Shown here: piece by piece, positions 17,606 to 27,744 of the stretch | Layout: every line of letters begins with the position of its first letter | Position numbering within the stretch: position 1 is the first letter of the stretch | Assembly: GCA_031546815.1 (NCBI GenBank) | Contig: JAVBJV010000010.1 | Span: forward strand, 62,001-126,000 | DNA: 64,000 nt | Direction: 5' to 3' | DNA from: JAVBJV01 sp031546815 | GTDB taxonomy: Bacteria > Pseudomonadota > Alphaproteobacteria > Acetobacterales > Acetobacteraceae | Translations under genes and position numbers: made by a program | Notes under the pieces: generated by a model | Told to the model about the DNA's origin: nothing | What the model saw: only the letters and a program-made list of their open reading frames with translations | The model's database searches: none

Positions 17606-19120
17606 ATGACTCTTGCATCCACTCGCGATGAAGCTCGTGCCTTGCTGGCCCGCCTTGGTGTTCCGGCGGATGCGCTGGTGGAGCAGGGGCTTGAAGCCCG
17701 CTCGCCGATCGATGGTACCGTGCTTGCGCATCTGCGCATGACCACGCCCGAAGAAACCGCCGCCGTTATCGGGCGTGCCGACACAGCGTTCAAAGTCTGG
17801 CGCAACGTGCCCGCGCCACGGCGTGGCGAACTGGTGCGGCTGATCGGCGAGGAGCTGCGCGCCGCCAAGGAAGATCTCGGCCGTCTGGTAACTCTGGAAG
17901 CCGGGAAGGTTACCAGCGAGGGCCTGGGCGAAGTGCAGGAGATGATCGACATCTGCGACTTCGCCGTCGGCCTGTCGCGCCAGCTCTACGGCCTGACGAT
18001 TGCCACAGAACGTGCCGAGCATCGCATGATGGAGACCTGGCATCCGCTGGGTGTGTGCGGTGTGATCAGCGCGTTCAATTTTCCCGTTGCCGTCTGGAGC
18101 TGGAATGCTGCGCTGGCGCTGGTCTGCGGTAATGCCGTGGTCTGGAAGCCGTCCGAGAAAACACCGCTGACCGCATTGGCGACGCACGCAATCGTCATGC
18201 GTGCGGCAAAGCGCTTCGGCGATATGCCGGACGGTCTGCTGGCTGTGCTGATCGGCGGACGCGATATCGGCGAGGCACTGGTAGCCGACCATCGTGTGCC
18301 CGTGCTGTCGGCCACCGGCTCCACCGCGATGGGGCGTCATGTCGGCCCGCAGCTTGCGGCGCGGTTTGCGCGCGCGATCCTCGAACTGGGGGGGAACAAC
18401 GCGGCGATCGTCGCACCGTCGGCGGATCTGGATCTTGTGCAGCGCGCTGTGGCGTTCGCCGCGATTGGCACCGCCGGGCAACGCTGCACCACATTGCGAC
18501 GTCTGTTCGTGCACGACAGCATCTACGACGCACTGGTGCCGCGCCTGAAGCATATTTACGCCAGCGTGCAGGTCGGCGATCCGCGCGCACCGGGAACGCT
18601 GGTCGGCCCGTTGATCGACGAAGCAGCCTATACAGCGATGGACACCGCCCTGCGCGATGCAAAGGCGGCTGGTGGCACCGTGCATGGCGGCGGCCGGGTG
18701 GGCGAGGGGGATGCGTATTATGCGCGCCCCGTACTGGTTGAAATGCCACAGCAAACCGGACCCGTGCTGCGCGAGACATTCGCGCCGATCCTGTATGTGA
18801 TGCGCTACACCGACTTCGACCACGCCATTGGTGAACACAATGCGGTTGGCGCGGGTCTGTCATCGTCGATCTTCACGCTGGATCTGCGCGAGGCGGAACG
18901 CTTCCTGTCCGCCAGCGGTTCCGACTGCGGCATTGCGAATGTGAATATCGGTCCCTCAGGCGCCGAAATCGGCGGTGCGTTCGGTGGCGAGAAAGAAACC
19001 GGCGGCGGGCGTGAAGCCGGGTCCGATGCGTGGAAAGCCTATATGCGGCGCGCTACCAACACGATCAATTACGGACGCACTTTGCCGTTGGCGCAGGGCG
19101 TGCGGTTCGACATCGACTGA
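17606..19120 (+). CDS. amaB: ALDH7-type aldehyde dehydrogenase, likely aminoadipate semialdehyde/piperideine-6-carboxylate dehydrogenase
   Basis: The 504-residue enzyme is of the antiquitin (ALDH7) type. The C-terminal NVNIGPSGAEIGGAFGGEKETGGGREAGSD block is diagnostic, with general base Glu260 in LELGGNN and nucleophile Cys294 in GQRCTT. ALDH7 enzymes oxidise alpha-aminoadipate semialdehyde to aminoadipate in lysine breakdown. The ATG at 17606 has a GGAG site; an upstream in-frame ATG at 17570 is less likely. The neighbour on the opposite strand is an amine oxidase. The family call is strong, the gene symbol is inferred from context. Confidence 0.85.
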   Translation: MTLASTRDEARALLARLGVPADALVEQGLEARSPIDGTVLAHLRMTTPEETAAVIGRADTAFKVWRNVPAPRRGELVRLIGEELRAAKEDLGRLVTLEAGKVTSEGLGEVQEMIDICDFAVGLSRQLYGLTIATERAEHRMMETWHPLGVCGVISAFNFPVAVWSWNAALALVCGNAVVWKPSEKTPLTALATHAIVMRAAKRFGDMPDGLLAVLIGGRDIGEALVADHRVPVLSATGSTAMGRHVGPQLAARFARAILELGGNNAAIVAPSADLDLVQRAVAFAAIGTAGQRCTTLRRLFVHDSIYDALVPRLKHIYASVQVGDPRAPGTLVGPLIDEAAYTAMDTALRDAKAAGGTVHGGGRVGEGDAYYARPVLVEMPQQTGPVLRETFAPILYVMRYTDFDHAIGEHNAVGAGLSSSIFTLDLREAERFLSASGSDCGIANVNIGPSGAEIGGAFGGEKETGGGREAGSDAWKAYMRRATNTINYGRTLPLAQGVRFDID

Positions 19121-19153
19121 AAAACAAACCCCGCAGATCGAGGATCTGCGGGG
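19121..19153 (-). terminator. Terminator for the cytochrome c gene, in the gap convergent with ALDH7
   Basis: An 11-bp perfect stem (CCCCGCAGATC/GATCTGCGGGG) with a 3-base loop lies just after the ALDH stop. The T-rich run is on the minus-strand side (GTTTGTTTTT), so it best serves the cytochrome c gene that ends at 19181. Confidence 0.85.
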
Positions 19154-19180
19154 CTGCTTGCAGTTCTCAGTTATCGGCGA

Positions 19181-19549
19181 TTACTGAAGGGTCTTCAGAT
19201 ACGCGATCACGTCCGCGCGCTGCTGCGGGTTACGCAGGCCCGGGAACGCCATGCGGTTGCCGCGCATGAACTGGTTCGGGTTGTTCAGATACTTGTCCAG
19301 GTTTTCTTCCGTCCAGACCACGCCCGATTCGGCCATAACCGGCGAATAACGGAAGCCTTCTGCCTTGCCAGCCGTGCGGCCGACGATCCCCAGCATACCC
19401 GGGCCGGTCGGGCGGCTTTCCGCCGTGGCGGTGTGGCAGACGGTGCACTGGCGGAATACCGTGGCACCACGGGTTGCATCACCTTCGGGGGCCTGAGCCT
19501 GGGCCGCGACGGGAAGGATCAGCAGAGAAGCCAAAAGAAGACGGCGCAT
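19181..19549 (-). CDS. Periplasmic class I cytochrome c (c2-like)
   Basis: A small, 122-residue secreted cytochrome. A signal peptide (about residues 1-19) is followed by the heme site CTVCH (Cys35, Cys38, His39) and a GPGMLGIVGRTAG segment. The likely sixth ligand is Met100 in RMAFPG, and it ends with the helix RADVIAYLKTLQ. This matches the c2/mitochondrial cytochrome c type electron carriers. It is a single gene with its own terminator, converging on the ALDH7 gene. Confidence 0.92.
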   Translation of the reverse strand: MRRLLLASLLILPVAAQAQAPEGDATRGATVFRQCTVCHTATAESRPTGPGMLGIVGRTAGKAEGFRYSPVMAESGVVWTEENLDKYLNNPNQFMRGNRMAFPGLRNPQQRADVIAYLKTLQ

Positions 19550-19745
19550 GGATTTACCTTCTATCTGTGAGTACGATTGCCGCGTACGGAGTCATGCCCA
19601 CAGATGATGGCATATCGTGGGCGAAGACTCTATTGTTGGTTATATAGGTAAAATCAACTCCAATTTGTATCCTGGAGACTGATCCTGCGTTCTTTCCGTT
19701 TATATCGGTTGGAATGGGCCAAAAACAAGCAAATGTTCCGCCCGA

Positions 19746-21035
19746 TTAACGAGAAAACGCCACTACACTTTCCAGATGCACCGACCACAGGAACTGATCG
19801 ACCGGCGTTGCCTGTGTCGCCTTGAATCCCGCTGCCCGCAGCTTGGCCGCATCGCGCGCCAGCGCCACCGGATTACACGACACATAGACCACGTGCTTCA
19901 GCTTGGAGGTGCAGATCTGTTCGATCTGCACGGCCGCGCCCCCATAGGGCGGGTCGAGCACCACCGCATCGAAGCGCTCCAGATCCTTTGGCAGCAGCGG
20001 CTGGCGGTTCAGGTCGCGGTGGATGGCCTGCACACGCCCGATCTTCTGGCTGGCGCGCAGGGCGGCGTCCAGCGCCAGATAGGCATCCTTGGCACCCTCG
20101 ATCGCGTGCACCTTGAAGCGTTCGGCCAGCGCCATGCTGATCGTGCCGCTGCCGGCGAACAGATCGGCGACCTGGCGGTTGGGCTTTTTCAGCACCGTCA
20201 GCGCCTGCATTACCGCGCCGATAATGGCGTCCTCGCCCGAGCGAGTTGCCTGTAGGAATGCGCCGGGCGGGGGAGAGACCTGCATGCCCGTAAACGTCAC
20301 CACCGGCTTGCGCAGCATGGCGACGGGTTCGGGCGCGTCCTTGTCCTGCGCCCAGGCAATGCGCGCAATGTCCAGATCGCGCGCGGCCTGCACCAGCATG
20401 ATGCGATCCTGCGAGGAGAGCGGCTTGTCGCTGCGCAGCAGCACATCCGCCCCGTTCTCAAGCAGGTTCACAATCGCCGATCCTTCGCGCACCAGCGCGC
20501 TGAGCTCGGTCGCAATGCGGCGCAGATGCGGGATCAGCGCGACGAGTTCGGGCGCCATCACGGCGCAGCTATGAATGTCGAGCGGTACACTGCCATTGCG
20601 CGGATGGAATCCAGCCAGAACGCCCGCACGCGTGCGGCGCAACGCGAGGTCCATACGGCGGCGCGTGCCAGGTGCTGCCGGTGTCAGTGTGGGAACAGAT
20701 ACGTCCGGAAAACCCGCCTGACGCAGCGCTTCGGGCAGGCGCGCGGCTTTCCACGTGGCATAGGGCGCATCGGCCCAGTGTTGCAGCGTGCAGCCGCCGC
20801 AGGTGGTGAAATGCGGGCAGGGGGGCGTTTGCCGGTCGGCGCTGTCGGTAACGCGCTGGACCAGCGTTGCGGGCTTGCCGGGGCGGATGACGACCTGCTC
20901 GCCCGGCAGCGTGAAAGGCACAAAAACGGCCTCGCCGCCGGGAAGATGGGCAACCCCATCTCCACCAGCGGCGATTCCTTCGATCGTGACGTTGAGCGTA
21001 TCAAGCGCCAAACGCGGGAATCCCAGTCTGCGCAC
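19746..21035 (-). CDS. RNA m5U methyltransferase (TrmA/RlmC/RlmD family), iron-sulfur type
   Basis: Methylates uracil C5 in rRNA or tRNA using SAM. The 429 residues comprise a TRAM-like N-domain, an iron-sulfur site with Cys73, Cys79 and Cys82 (CPHFTTCGGC) and a later Cys in IHSCAVM. The SAM-binding DLFAGSGTISMALAE, the DPPYGGA motif and the nucleophile Cys in VSCNP follow. RlmD-type 23S U1939 methylation is the likeliest job. The start is uncertain: the GTG at 21035 overlaps the acyl-CoA dehydrogenase gene by 35 bases, and a TTG at 21011 is an alternative. Confidence 0.85.
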   Translation of the reverse strand: MRRLGFPRLALDTLNVTIEGIAAGGDGVAHLPGGEAVFVPFTLPGEQVVIRPGKPATLVQRVTDSADRQTPPCPHFTTCGGCTLQHWADAPYATWKAARLPEALRQAGFPDVSVPTLTPAAPGTRRRMDLALRRTRAGVLAGFHPRNGSVPLDIHSCAVMAPELVALIPHLRRIATELSALVREGSAIVNLLENGADVLLRSDKPLSSQDRIMLVQAARDLDIARIAWAQDKDAPEPVAMLRKPVVTFTGMQVSPPPGAFLQATRSGEDAIIGAVMQALTVLKKPNRQVADLFAGSGTISMALAERFKVHAIEGAKDAYLALDAALRASQKIGRVQAIHRDLNRQPLLPKDLERFDAVVLDPPYGGAAVQIEQICTSKLKHVVYVSCNPVALARDAAKLRAAGFKATQATPVDQFLWSVHLESVVAFSR

Positions 21036-22203
21036 GGCCGAGGATCAGCGCATGCACATCATGCGTGCCTTCGTACGTGTTGACCGCTTCCAGGTTCATC
21101 ACATGGCGGATCACGTGGTATTCGTCGGCAATCCCGTTGCCGCCGTGCATGTCGCGCGCTTCGCGGGCAATGGCCAGCGCCTTGCCGCAGTTATTGCGCT
21201 TCAACAGCGAGATCATTTCCGGCGCAACCTTGTGTGCGTCGAACAACTGGCCCAGACGCAGCACCGACTGCAGGCCCAGAGTAATCTCGGTCTGCATGTC
21301 CGCCAGCTTCTTCTGGATCAGCTGCGTTGCGGCCAGCGGGCGGCCGAACATCTTGCGTTCCAGCGTGTAGGTACGCGCGGCATGCCAGCAGAATTCCGCA
21401 GCACCCAGAGCACCCCACGCAATGCCGTAACGCGCGCGGTTGAGGCACGAGAACGGACCGCGCAGACCCTTCACATGCGGCAGCATGTTTTCTTCGGGCA
21501 CGTGCACGTCCTGCATCATGATCATGCCGGTGGTGGACGCACGCAGGCTGAACTTGCCTTCGATCTTCGGCGCGGTCAGACCCGCCATGCCCTTTTCCAG
21601 GATGAAGCCGCGGATATCGCCCGCGTCATCCTTGGCCCACACGACGAACACGTCGGCGATCGGCGAATTGGTGATCCACGTCTTCGACCCGTTCAGCAGA
21701 TACCCACCCTGAACCGCCTTGGCGCGCGTGCGCATCGAGCTGGGGTCGGAACCGGCATCGGGTTCGGTCAGGCCGAAGCAGCCGATGAATTCACCCGAAC
21801 GCAGCTTGGGCAGGAACTTGTCGCGCTGCGCGTCCGAGCCAAACGCCCAGATCGGGTACATCACCAGCGAGGACTGCACCGAGAACGCGGAGCGATAGCC
21901 GCTGTCCACGCGTTCGACTTCGCGCGAGATCAGGCCATAGGCAACATAGGAAACGCCCGCGCAGCCGTGGCTGTCCAGCGTGGCGCCCAGGAATCCCATC
22001 TCGCCCATCTCGTTCATGATTTCGCGATGGAATTTTTCGTGCCGGTTGGCTTCCAGCACACGGGGGAACAGCTTGCTCTGGCAATACTCGTGCGCCGCGT
22101 CGCGCACCGCGCGTTCGTCTTCGGTCAGCTGGTCGTCCAGCAGCAGGGCATCGTCCCATTTGAACGGGGCAAGATTGGCTGATTTGGAGTTAAGCGAGCT
22201 CAT
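21001..22203 (-). CDS. gcdH: Glutaryl-CoA dehydrogenase
   Basis: Oxidises and decarboxylates glutaryl-CoA to crotonyl-CoA in lysine, hydroxylysine and tryptophan breakdown. The 400-residue acyl-CoA dehydrogenase fold has the FAD/substrate blocks CFGLTEPDAGSDPSSM and the C-terminal NTYEGTHDVHALILGRAQTG, with the catalytic Glu near residue 378. That last block is characteristic of GcdH. The start ATG at 22203 has a GGGAG site; an upstream ATG adds 19 unlikely residues. Its 3' end overlaps the methyltransferase frame. It fits with the ALDH7 and CoA-transferase genes in this window. Confidence 0.93.
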   Translation of the reverse strand: MSSLNSKSANLAPFKWDDALLLDDQLTEDERAVRDAAHEYCQSKLFPRVLEANRHEKFHREIMNEMGEMGFLGATLDSHGCAGVSYVAYGLISREVERVDSGYRSAFSVQSSLVMYPIWAFGSDAQRDKFLPKLRSGEFIGCFGLTEPDAGSDPSSMRTRAKAVQGGYLLNGSKTWITNSPIADVFVVWAKDDAGDIRGFILEKGMAGLTAPKIEGKFSLRASTTGMIMMQDVHVPEENMLPHVKGLRGPFSCLNRARYGIAWGALGAAEFCWHAARTYTLERKMFGRPLAATQLIQKKLADMQTEITLGLQSVLRLGQLFDAHKVAPEMISLLKRNNCGKALAIAREARDMHGGNGIADEYHVIRHVMNLEAVNTYEGTHDVHALILGRAQTGIPAFGA

Positions 22204-22278
22204 GAACAGTTCTCCCGGAAAGATTGCCAGTTGCATATCCTTCCGGGGAAAACCCGGCAAGCCGTCAAATGTCGGAAA

Positions 22279-23880
<1,602 letters not shown>

Positions 23881-24034
23881 AAGGTCTGTCCCTGGTTATG
23901 CGGGTATGGGGTGCTGGATGGGTATTTTTTGATGGTCCAATCCAGTACCAATGAGTGGCGTATCGATAAATTGCCGCCAGAAGTCAAGAAATCCCGGCAT
24001 GGACGGCAGGTCGCCGGGTTGGTACGTTGAGGGT

Positions 24035-24742
24035 ATGACCCAGCGTATCCCATTGCTTTTATTACCCGGTTTGTTGTGCGACCACCGGTTGTGGCGCGAT
24101 CAGATTGCTGCGCTGGCCGACATTGCGGACGCCACTGTTGCAGACCTGACACAGGACGACAGCGTAAAAGCCATGGCCGAACGCGCTCTGGCCGCCATGC
24201 CGCCGGGGGATTTTGTGGTCGCCGGCCTGTCGATGGGCGGCTACGTCGCGTTCGAGGTCCTGCGCCAGGCGCGCGACCGGGTGCGTGGCGCGATGCTGTT
24301 CGACACATCCGCCCAGCCCGACACGCCCGAGCAGAGCCGCCGCCGACGCGGCCTGATGGCGCTGAGCAAGCGCGGGCAGTTCCGGGGCGTGACACCCCGC
24401 CTGCTGCCGATGCTGCTGCACCCGGATCGGGTGGAAGAACAGCCGCTGGCGGGCGAGGTGATGACCATGGCGGACCATGTGGGGCACGCGGCGTTCCTCC
24501 TCCAGCAGACCGCGATCATGAACCGCCCGGACAGCCGCCCCGATCTGGCGGGGATCATGGTGCCGGTGCTGGTCGGCGTCGGGCGGCAGGATGCGCTGAC
24601 TCCGCTGGAAAAGGCCGAGGAAATCGCCGTCGGAATTCCGAACGCGCAGCTGGCGATCATCGAGGATGCGGCGCATCTGCCAACCATGGAACGCCCGGCG
24701 GAAACATCTGCCCTGATGCGCGCGTTTTTGCAGGCGCTGTGA
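24035..24742 (+). CDS. Alpha/beta hydrolase
   Basis: This 235-residue hydrolase has a full triad: Ser66 in GLSMGG, Asp186 in GRQDALTP and His214 in DAAHLPTM. The oxyanion region is LLPGLLCDHRLW. It resembles small esterases or thioesterase-like enzymes, but the substrate is unknown. The ATG at 24035 follows a GAGGG site; a start at 23951 would add 28 residues without a family match. It is divergent from the helicase gene and lies 25 bases before a small secreted protein. Confidence 0.85.
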   Translation: MTQRIPLLLLPGLLCDHRLWRDQIAALADIADATVADLTQDDSVKAMAERALAAMPPGDFVVAGLSMGGYVAFEVLRQARDRVRGAMLFDTSAQPDTPEQSRRRRGLMALSKRGQFRGVTPRLLPMLLHPDRVEEQPLAGEVMTMADHVGHAAFLLQQTAIMNRPDSRPDLAGIMVPVLVGVGRQDALTPLEKAEEIAVGIPNAQLAIIEDAAHLPTMERPAETSALMRAFLQAL

Positions 24743-24767
24743 CGGGTTTTGCGGTAGAATACAGGCT

Positions 24768-25103
24768 ATGAAACGCACGTTCTTTCTCGGCTGTATGGCC
24801 GCATCGCTGCTGATTGCCACGCCTGTTCTGGCGCGTGGTGGCATTGGGGTTGGGGTGGGTGTCGGGATCGACCTTGGCCCCGGATGGCGCCCGTATTACG
24901 CGCAACCTTATGGCGGGCCGGATTACTATCCGCCGCCTGGGGTCGAATATGTGCCGTCGCCCGACGTCTATTACGGCCCGCCCGCGCAGGCGTGTTACGC
25001 GGGGCCGTATATGTGCCAGCTCGCCCAGCCGCAGCCCGAGGGATCGCCCTGTTCGTGCCCGGTGCAGGGGACAACGCGCGTATTCGGGCAAGCCGGGAAT
25101 TGA
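24768..25103 (+). CDS. Small secreted Gly/Pro/Tyr-rich protein of unknown function
   Basis: The 111-residue protein has a signal peptide cleaved near ALA (MKRTFFLGCMAASLLIATPVLA). A Gly-Val stretch (IGVGVGVGID) and a Tyr/Pro-rich mature part with several cysteines (PAQACYAGPYMCQ, PCSCP) follow. Such proteins are common in alphaproteobacterial envelopes, but no function is known. Its stop overlaps the likely TTG start of the next gene. Confidence 0.7.
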   Translation: MKRTFFLGCMAASLLIATPVLARGGIGVGVGVGIDLGPGWRPYYAQPYGGPDYYPPPGVEYVPSPDVYYGPPAQACYAGPYMCQLAQPQPEGSPCSCPVQGTTRVFGQAGN

Positions 25104-26131
25104 TCCGCGCACGCGGGACGAAGCTGGAGTTCGGCGGTCTGCCGGGCGGACCACGCAGCAGCATCGCCGATGTGCCGGGCGTGCGTGTGGGGCACGCCAC
25201 CATTGTGCGCGGCGATCTGCGCACCGGTATGACGGCCATTCTGCCGCATACGGGCAATCTGTTTCAGGACAAGCCGACAGCCGCCGCCGACGTGCTGAAC
25301 GGGTTTGGCAAAAGTGTAGGTCTGGTGCAGGTGGACGAACTCGGCACGCTGGAAACGCCGATCCTGCTGACCAACACATTCGGCGTCGGTACCTGCGCCA
25401 ACGCGCTGATCCGTCGCGCGATCCGCGACAACCCCGAAATCGGGCGACGCACATCCACCGTGAACCCGGTGGTGATGGAATGTAACGACGGCTACCTGAG
25501 CGACATTCAGGCCCTCGCCGTGACCGAGGCGGATGCCGATGCCGCACTGGACGCCGCGTCCGAGGATTTTGCCGTGGGCGCCGTCGGTGCGGGCACCGGG
25601 ATGAGCGCGTTCGGCTTCAAGGGCGGGATCGGGTCTGCCTCGCGCGGTCTGCAACTGGATGGGACGACGTATCACCTCGGCGCTTTGGTGTTGGCGAATT
25701 TCGGCCGGGCAGGGGATCTGCGCCTGCCCGATGGTTGCCGCCTGACTCCGCCGAGCGAACCCGCGCCCGAACGAGGATCGGTGATTGTGGTGCTGGCGAC
25801 GGATGCACCGCTGGAGTACCGCCAGCTACGCCGCGTTGCGCGACGCGCAGGGGCGGGGCTTGCGTGGTGTGGCGCATTCTGGGGGCATGGCAGTGGCGAT
25901 ATCTGCCTGGCTTTCAGTACCGCCAACCGCGTGCCGCACGCGCCGACGTCAGACCTGCTGGAACAGCGCATTCTGGCCGAAGACCGGATCGATCGTTTCT
26001 TCCTGGCCGCAGCCGAGGCAACGCACGAAGCCGTCTGGGACGCCCTGATCGCCGCCGAGGCCTGCACCGGACGCGACGGCCATCATCGCCCGGCATTGCG
26101 CGAGGTGTTACTGTCCCAGGGGCTGATCTGA
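25100..26131 (+). CDS. P1 family peptidase (DmpA/L-aminopeptidase D-Ala-esterase type)
   Basis: DmpA enzymes are self-cleaving N-terminal nucleophile hydrolases with aminopeptidase or beta-peptidyl activity. The 343 residues show LPGGPRSSIADVPGVRVGHAT, LTNTFGVGTCANALIR, GYLSDIQAL, GAVGAGTGMSAFGFKGGIGSASR and the cleavage site Gly-Ser in RGSVIVVLATDAPL. I start at the TTG at 25100, overlapping the upstream stop as TTGA; this gives an N-terminus matching DmpA. The open frame extends back to an ATG at 24884, inside the preceding gene, and is rejected. Confidence 0.88.
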   Translation: MIRARGTKLEFGGLPGGPRSSIADVPGVRVGHATIVRGDLRTGMTAILPHTGNLFQDKPTAAADVLNGFGKSVGLVQVDELGTLETPILLTNTFGVGTCANALIRRAIRDNPEIGRRTSTVNPVVMECNDGYLSDIQALAVTEADADAALDAASEDFAVGAVGAGTGMSAFGFKGGIGSASRGLQLDGTTYHLGALVLANFGRAGDLRLPDGCRLTPPSEPAPERGSVIVVLATDAPLEYRQLRRVARRAGAGLAWCGAFWGHGSGDICLAFSTANRVPHAPTSDLLEQRILAEDRIDRFFLAAAEATHEAVWDALIAAEACTGRDGHHRPALREVLLSQGLI

Positions 26132-26137
26132 CGGCGC

Positions 26138-26563
26138 TTACATATCGTCGTATTCTTCTTCGTCGCCGTTTTCTTCATCCTCGTATTCATCGTATTCCGA
26201 ACTGCCGGACATGCCGTAACGCATCACCAGCGCGCCCAGAATAAACCCTGCGGCAAGCCCCGCCGCCGCGATCGAGAGCGGGTTCTCGGCGGCCATACTT
26301 TGCAGCGATGATCCGGCGGAATGCAGATTTTTCCGGACTGACTCGCGCGCATGGTCGAACGCATGCTGCCCGCTCTCGTAAGCATCGGACGCCCACGCAC
26401 TTGCGCGATCCATCGATGCGCGGCCCTGATCCTCGATGTCTTCGGCGGCATCGGCCATTTTACGGCGCAATGTCTCGGCTGACGACCGGGCAGTCTTCTG
26501 CGCGCTTTTGACGGTGCGTTTGACAGTTTTGGCTGTTTTGCGCGCTTGTTCGTGTTTCATCAT
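26138..26563 (-). CDS. DUF883-like membrane stress protein
   Basis: The 141 residues comprise a basic amphipathic helix (about 1-75, Lys/Thr/Ala-rich), one membrane helix (about 95-117, AAENPLSIAAAGLAAGFILGALV), then a very acidic tail with runs of Glu and Asp. The ENPL-(x)-GxxxGFxxGxL arrangement resembles the YqjD/ElaB/DUF883 family, which sits in the inner membrane and binds ribosomes in the stationary phase of Escherichia coli. The start is the first of two adjacent ATGs, behind AGAGGA. Last gene of a four-gene run. Confidence 0.72.
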   Translation of the reverse strand: MMKHEQARKTAKTVKRTVKSAQKTARSSAETLRRKMADAAEDIEDQGRASMDRASAWASDAYESGQHAFDHARESVRKNLHSAGSSLQSMAAENPLSIAAAGLAAGFILGALVMRYGMSGSSEYDEYEDEENGDEEEYDDM

Positions 26564-26592
26564 GATACCATCCTCTATGCGGGTTGGACTCA

Positions 26593-26823
26593 TTAACGGC
26601 CGAGGGACCTGAATTCCCGGTGCAGGCACCAGCCAGCCGCCATAAAGACAAGAAAAACCGGAAGCGGATGCCGCCGGAGAAATCGCGTCACGAAACCTGT
26701 CCGGTTATCATTGTGTTCCGGGCAGCATTGGGTCGGCGTGCGGCGCAGATCGTCGATATCGTTGTGCATCCGCAGGCTCAGGCGCTCGATCTCGCGTTCG
26801 ATCAGGGCTGCATCATCGTTCAT
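26593..26823 (-). CDS. Small DUF3618-like membrane protein
   Basis: The 76-residue protein begins with an acidic helix (ALIEREIERLSLRMHNDIDDL). This pattern resembles the DUF3618 start, where an IExEIE helix ends in D-(x)-L. A basic segment and a single membrane helix (PVFLVFMAAGWCL) follow. The ATG overlaps the upstream gene by 11 bases, so translation is probably coupled. Function unknown; its neighbours suggest an envelope stress role. Confidence 0.6.
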   Translation of the reverse strand: MNDDAALIEREIERLSLRMHNDIDDLRRTPTQCCPEHNDNRTGFVTRFLRRHPLPVFLVFMAAGWCLHREFRSLGR

Positions 26824-27226
26824 CCGGGCCTCGCGATGAAAACAGCTCGGCAATTGCGGCCAGTGACTGCCATGTGCGGCCCGGCTGCAGCGCGATGGAA
26901 AAAGCTCGCCTGCTGAGCAAAACCAGCACAAGCGCAATCAGCGCCATCCCGCCCGCGATGCTGGCCGCCGACAGAATGGGGGACCCCAGCAGCACGGTGA
27001 GCCATTCATTCAACGCCATGCCCGCGAACACCAGCATGGTTACGACAAACACGATCGCGCAGGCGCCAAGCACGATACCGCGGCAGAACTGCGAGAGACT
27101 TCGCTGCACATCCAGTCGCAGCAACTGCAATTCGCGCTGCACGAGCCTGAGCGCATTCCCCGCCAGAGAACTGATGATATCCGGAAACTCGCGTCGCCTG
27201 TTGTTGCGCGGTCTGTTTCTGCGCAT
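26813..27226 (-). CDS. Phage holin superfamily III-like (PF07332) membrane protein
   Basis: The 137-residue protein has an N-terminal basic segment and an amphipathic helix (SLAGNALRLVQRELQLLRLDV). Two strong membrane helices follow (about 52-75 and 83-105). This matches the PF07332 family of short two-helix proteins that are often found beside DUF3618 and DUF883 proteins. The holin name is historical and does not show lysis activity. The ATG shares one base with the upstream stop. Confidence 0.7.
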   Translation of the reverse strand: MRRNRPRNNRRREFPDIISSLAGNALRLVQRELQLLRLDVQRSLSQFCRGIVLGACAIVFVVTMLVFAGMALNEWLTVLLGSPILSAASIAGGMALIALVLVLLSRRAFSIALQPGRTWQSLAAIAELFSSRGPDER

Positions 27227-27702
27227 CAGCGCGTCCTGCTTGTTGCGCGCCTGTCATCCTGCCGTGAGGAAGGGGAGTTTTTCAGCAGGCTTGCGGCGAT
27301 CAGCCCGCCAGCAGCAATGGCGGACAGAAACAGCACGGGATGACGGCGGGCCAGATGCTCGGTGGTGTCGACAACGCGCGAGACCGACAGGTCGCGGATG
27401 GTATCGGCCGTATGCGCAAGGCCGAGCGCCGCGCTTCCAATAATGTCGGACGAGGTGCCGCTTTTGCCGCGGGCGAGGTTCTCGTAGAGCGAGATCGCCA
27501 GATCTGACACGATCTGCGCGGCGATATTGCGATACCGCCTGCCATAGAAAACCGCCTGACCTTTGACGAGGTCGAGCAGAAACGCCCCATAAGGCGCCGT
27601 ATCGTCGGAGCTGTAGTTGTTGCTGGTTGAGCGGGCGCGACCTGCGCGCGGAGGCGGCCTGCGGGTTTTAGCCTTGGACGAATGGTGAGCTTTTGAATTC
27701 AT
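27226..27702 (-). CDS. Basic small membrane-associated protein, first gene of the envelope run
   Basis: The 158 residues start with a Lys/Arg/Pro/Ser-rich, probably disordered 30 residues. A helical middle (about 35-115) and one membrane helix near the C-terminus (HPVLFLSAIAAGGLIAASLL) follow. It may be a distant relative of nucleoid- or membrane-stress proteins but I do not recognise a family. The ATG at 27702 was chosen over a TTG 42 bases upstream. Its promoter should lie in the AT-rich gap to the right. Confidence 0.6.
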   Translation of the reverse strand: MNSKAHHSSKAKTRRPPPRAGRARSTSNNYSSDDTAPYGAFLLDLVKGQAVFYGRRYRNIAAQIVSDLAISLYENLARGKSGTSSDIIGSAALGLAHTADTIRDLSVSRVVDTTEHLARRHPVLFLSAIAAGGLIAASLLKNSPSSRQDDRRATSRTR

Positions 27703-27744
27703 GCCAAACACGACGGAAACTCCGGTTATTTGGGTATGCTGCAA

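Noticed and set aside
19550..19745. Possible small RNA or gene in the gap upstream of the cytochrome c gene
   Set aside because: The 196 bases are moderately AT-rich with no clear hairpin, ORF or tRNA-like pattern, so nothing is called beyond a probable promoter.
26813..27226. Prophage holin
   Set aside because: The PF07332 family name contains holin, but there is no endolysin, spanin or any phage gene nearby. The setting is a membrane-stress operon.
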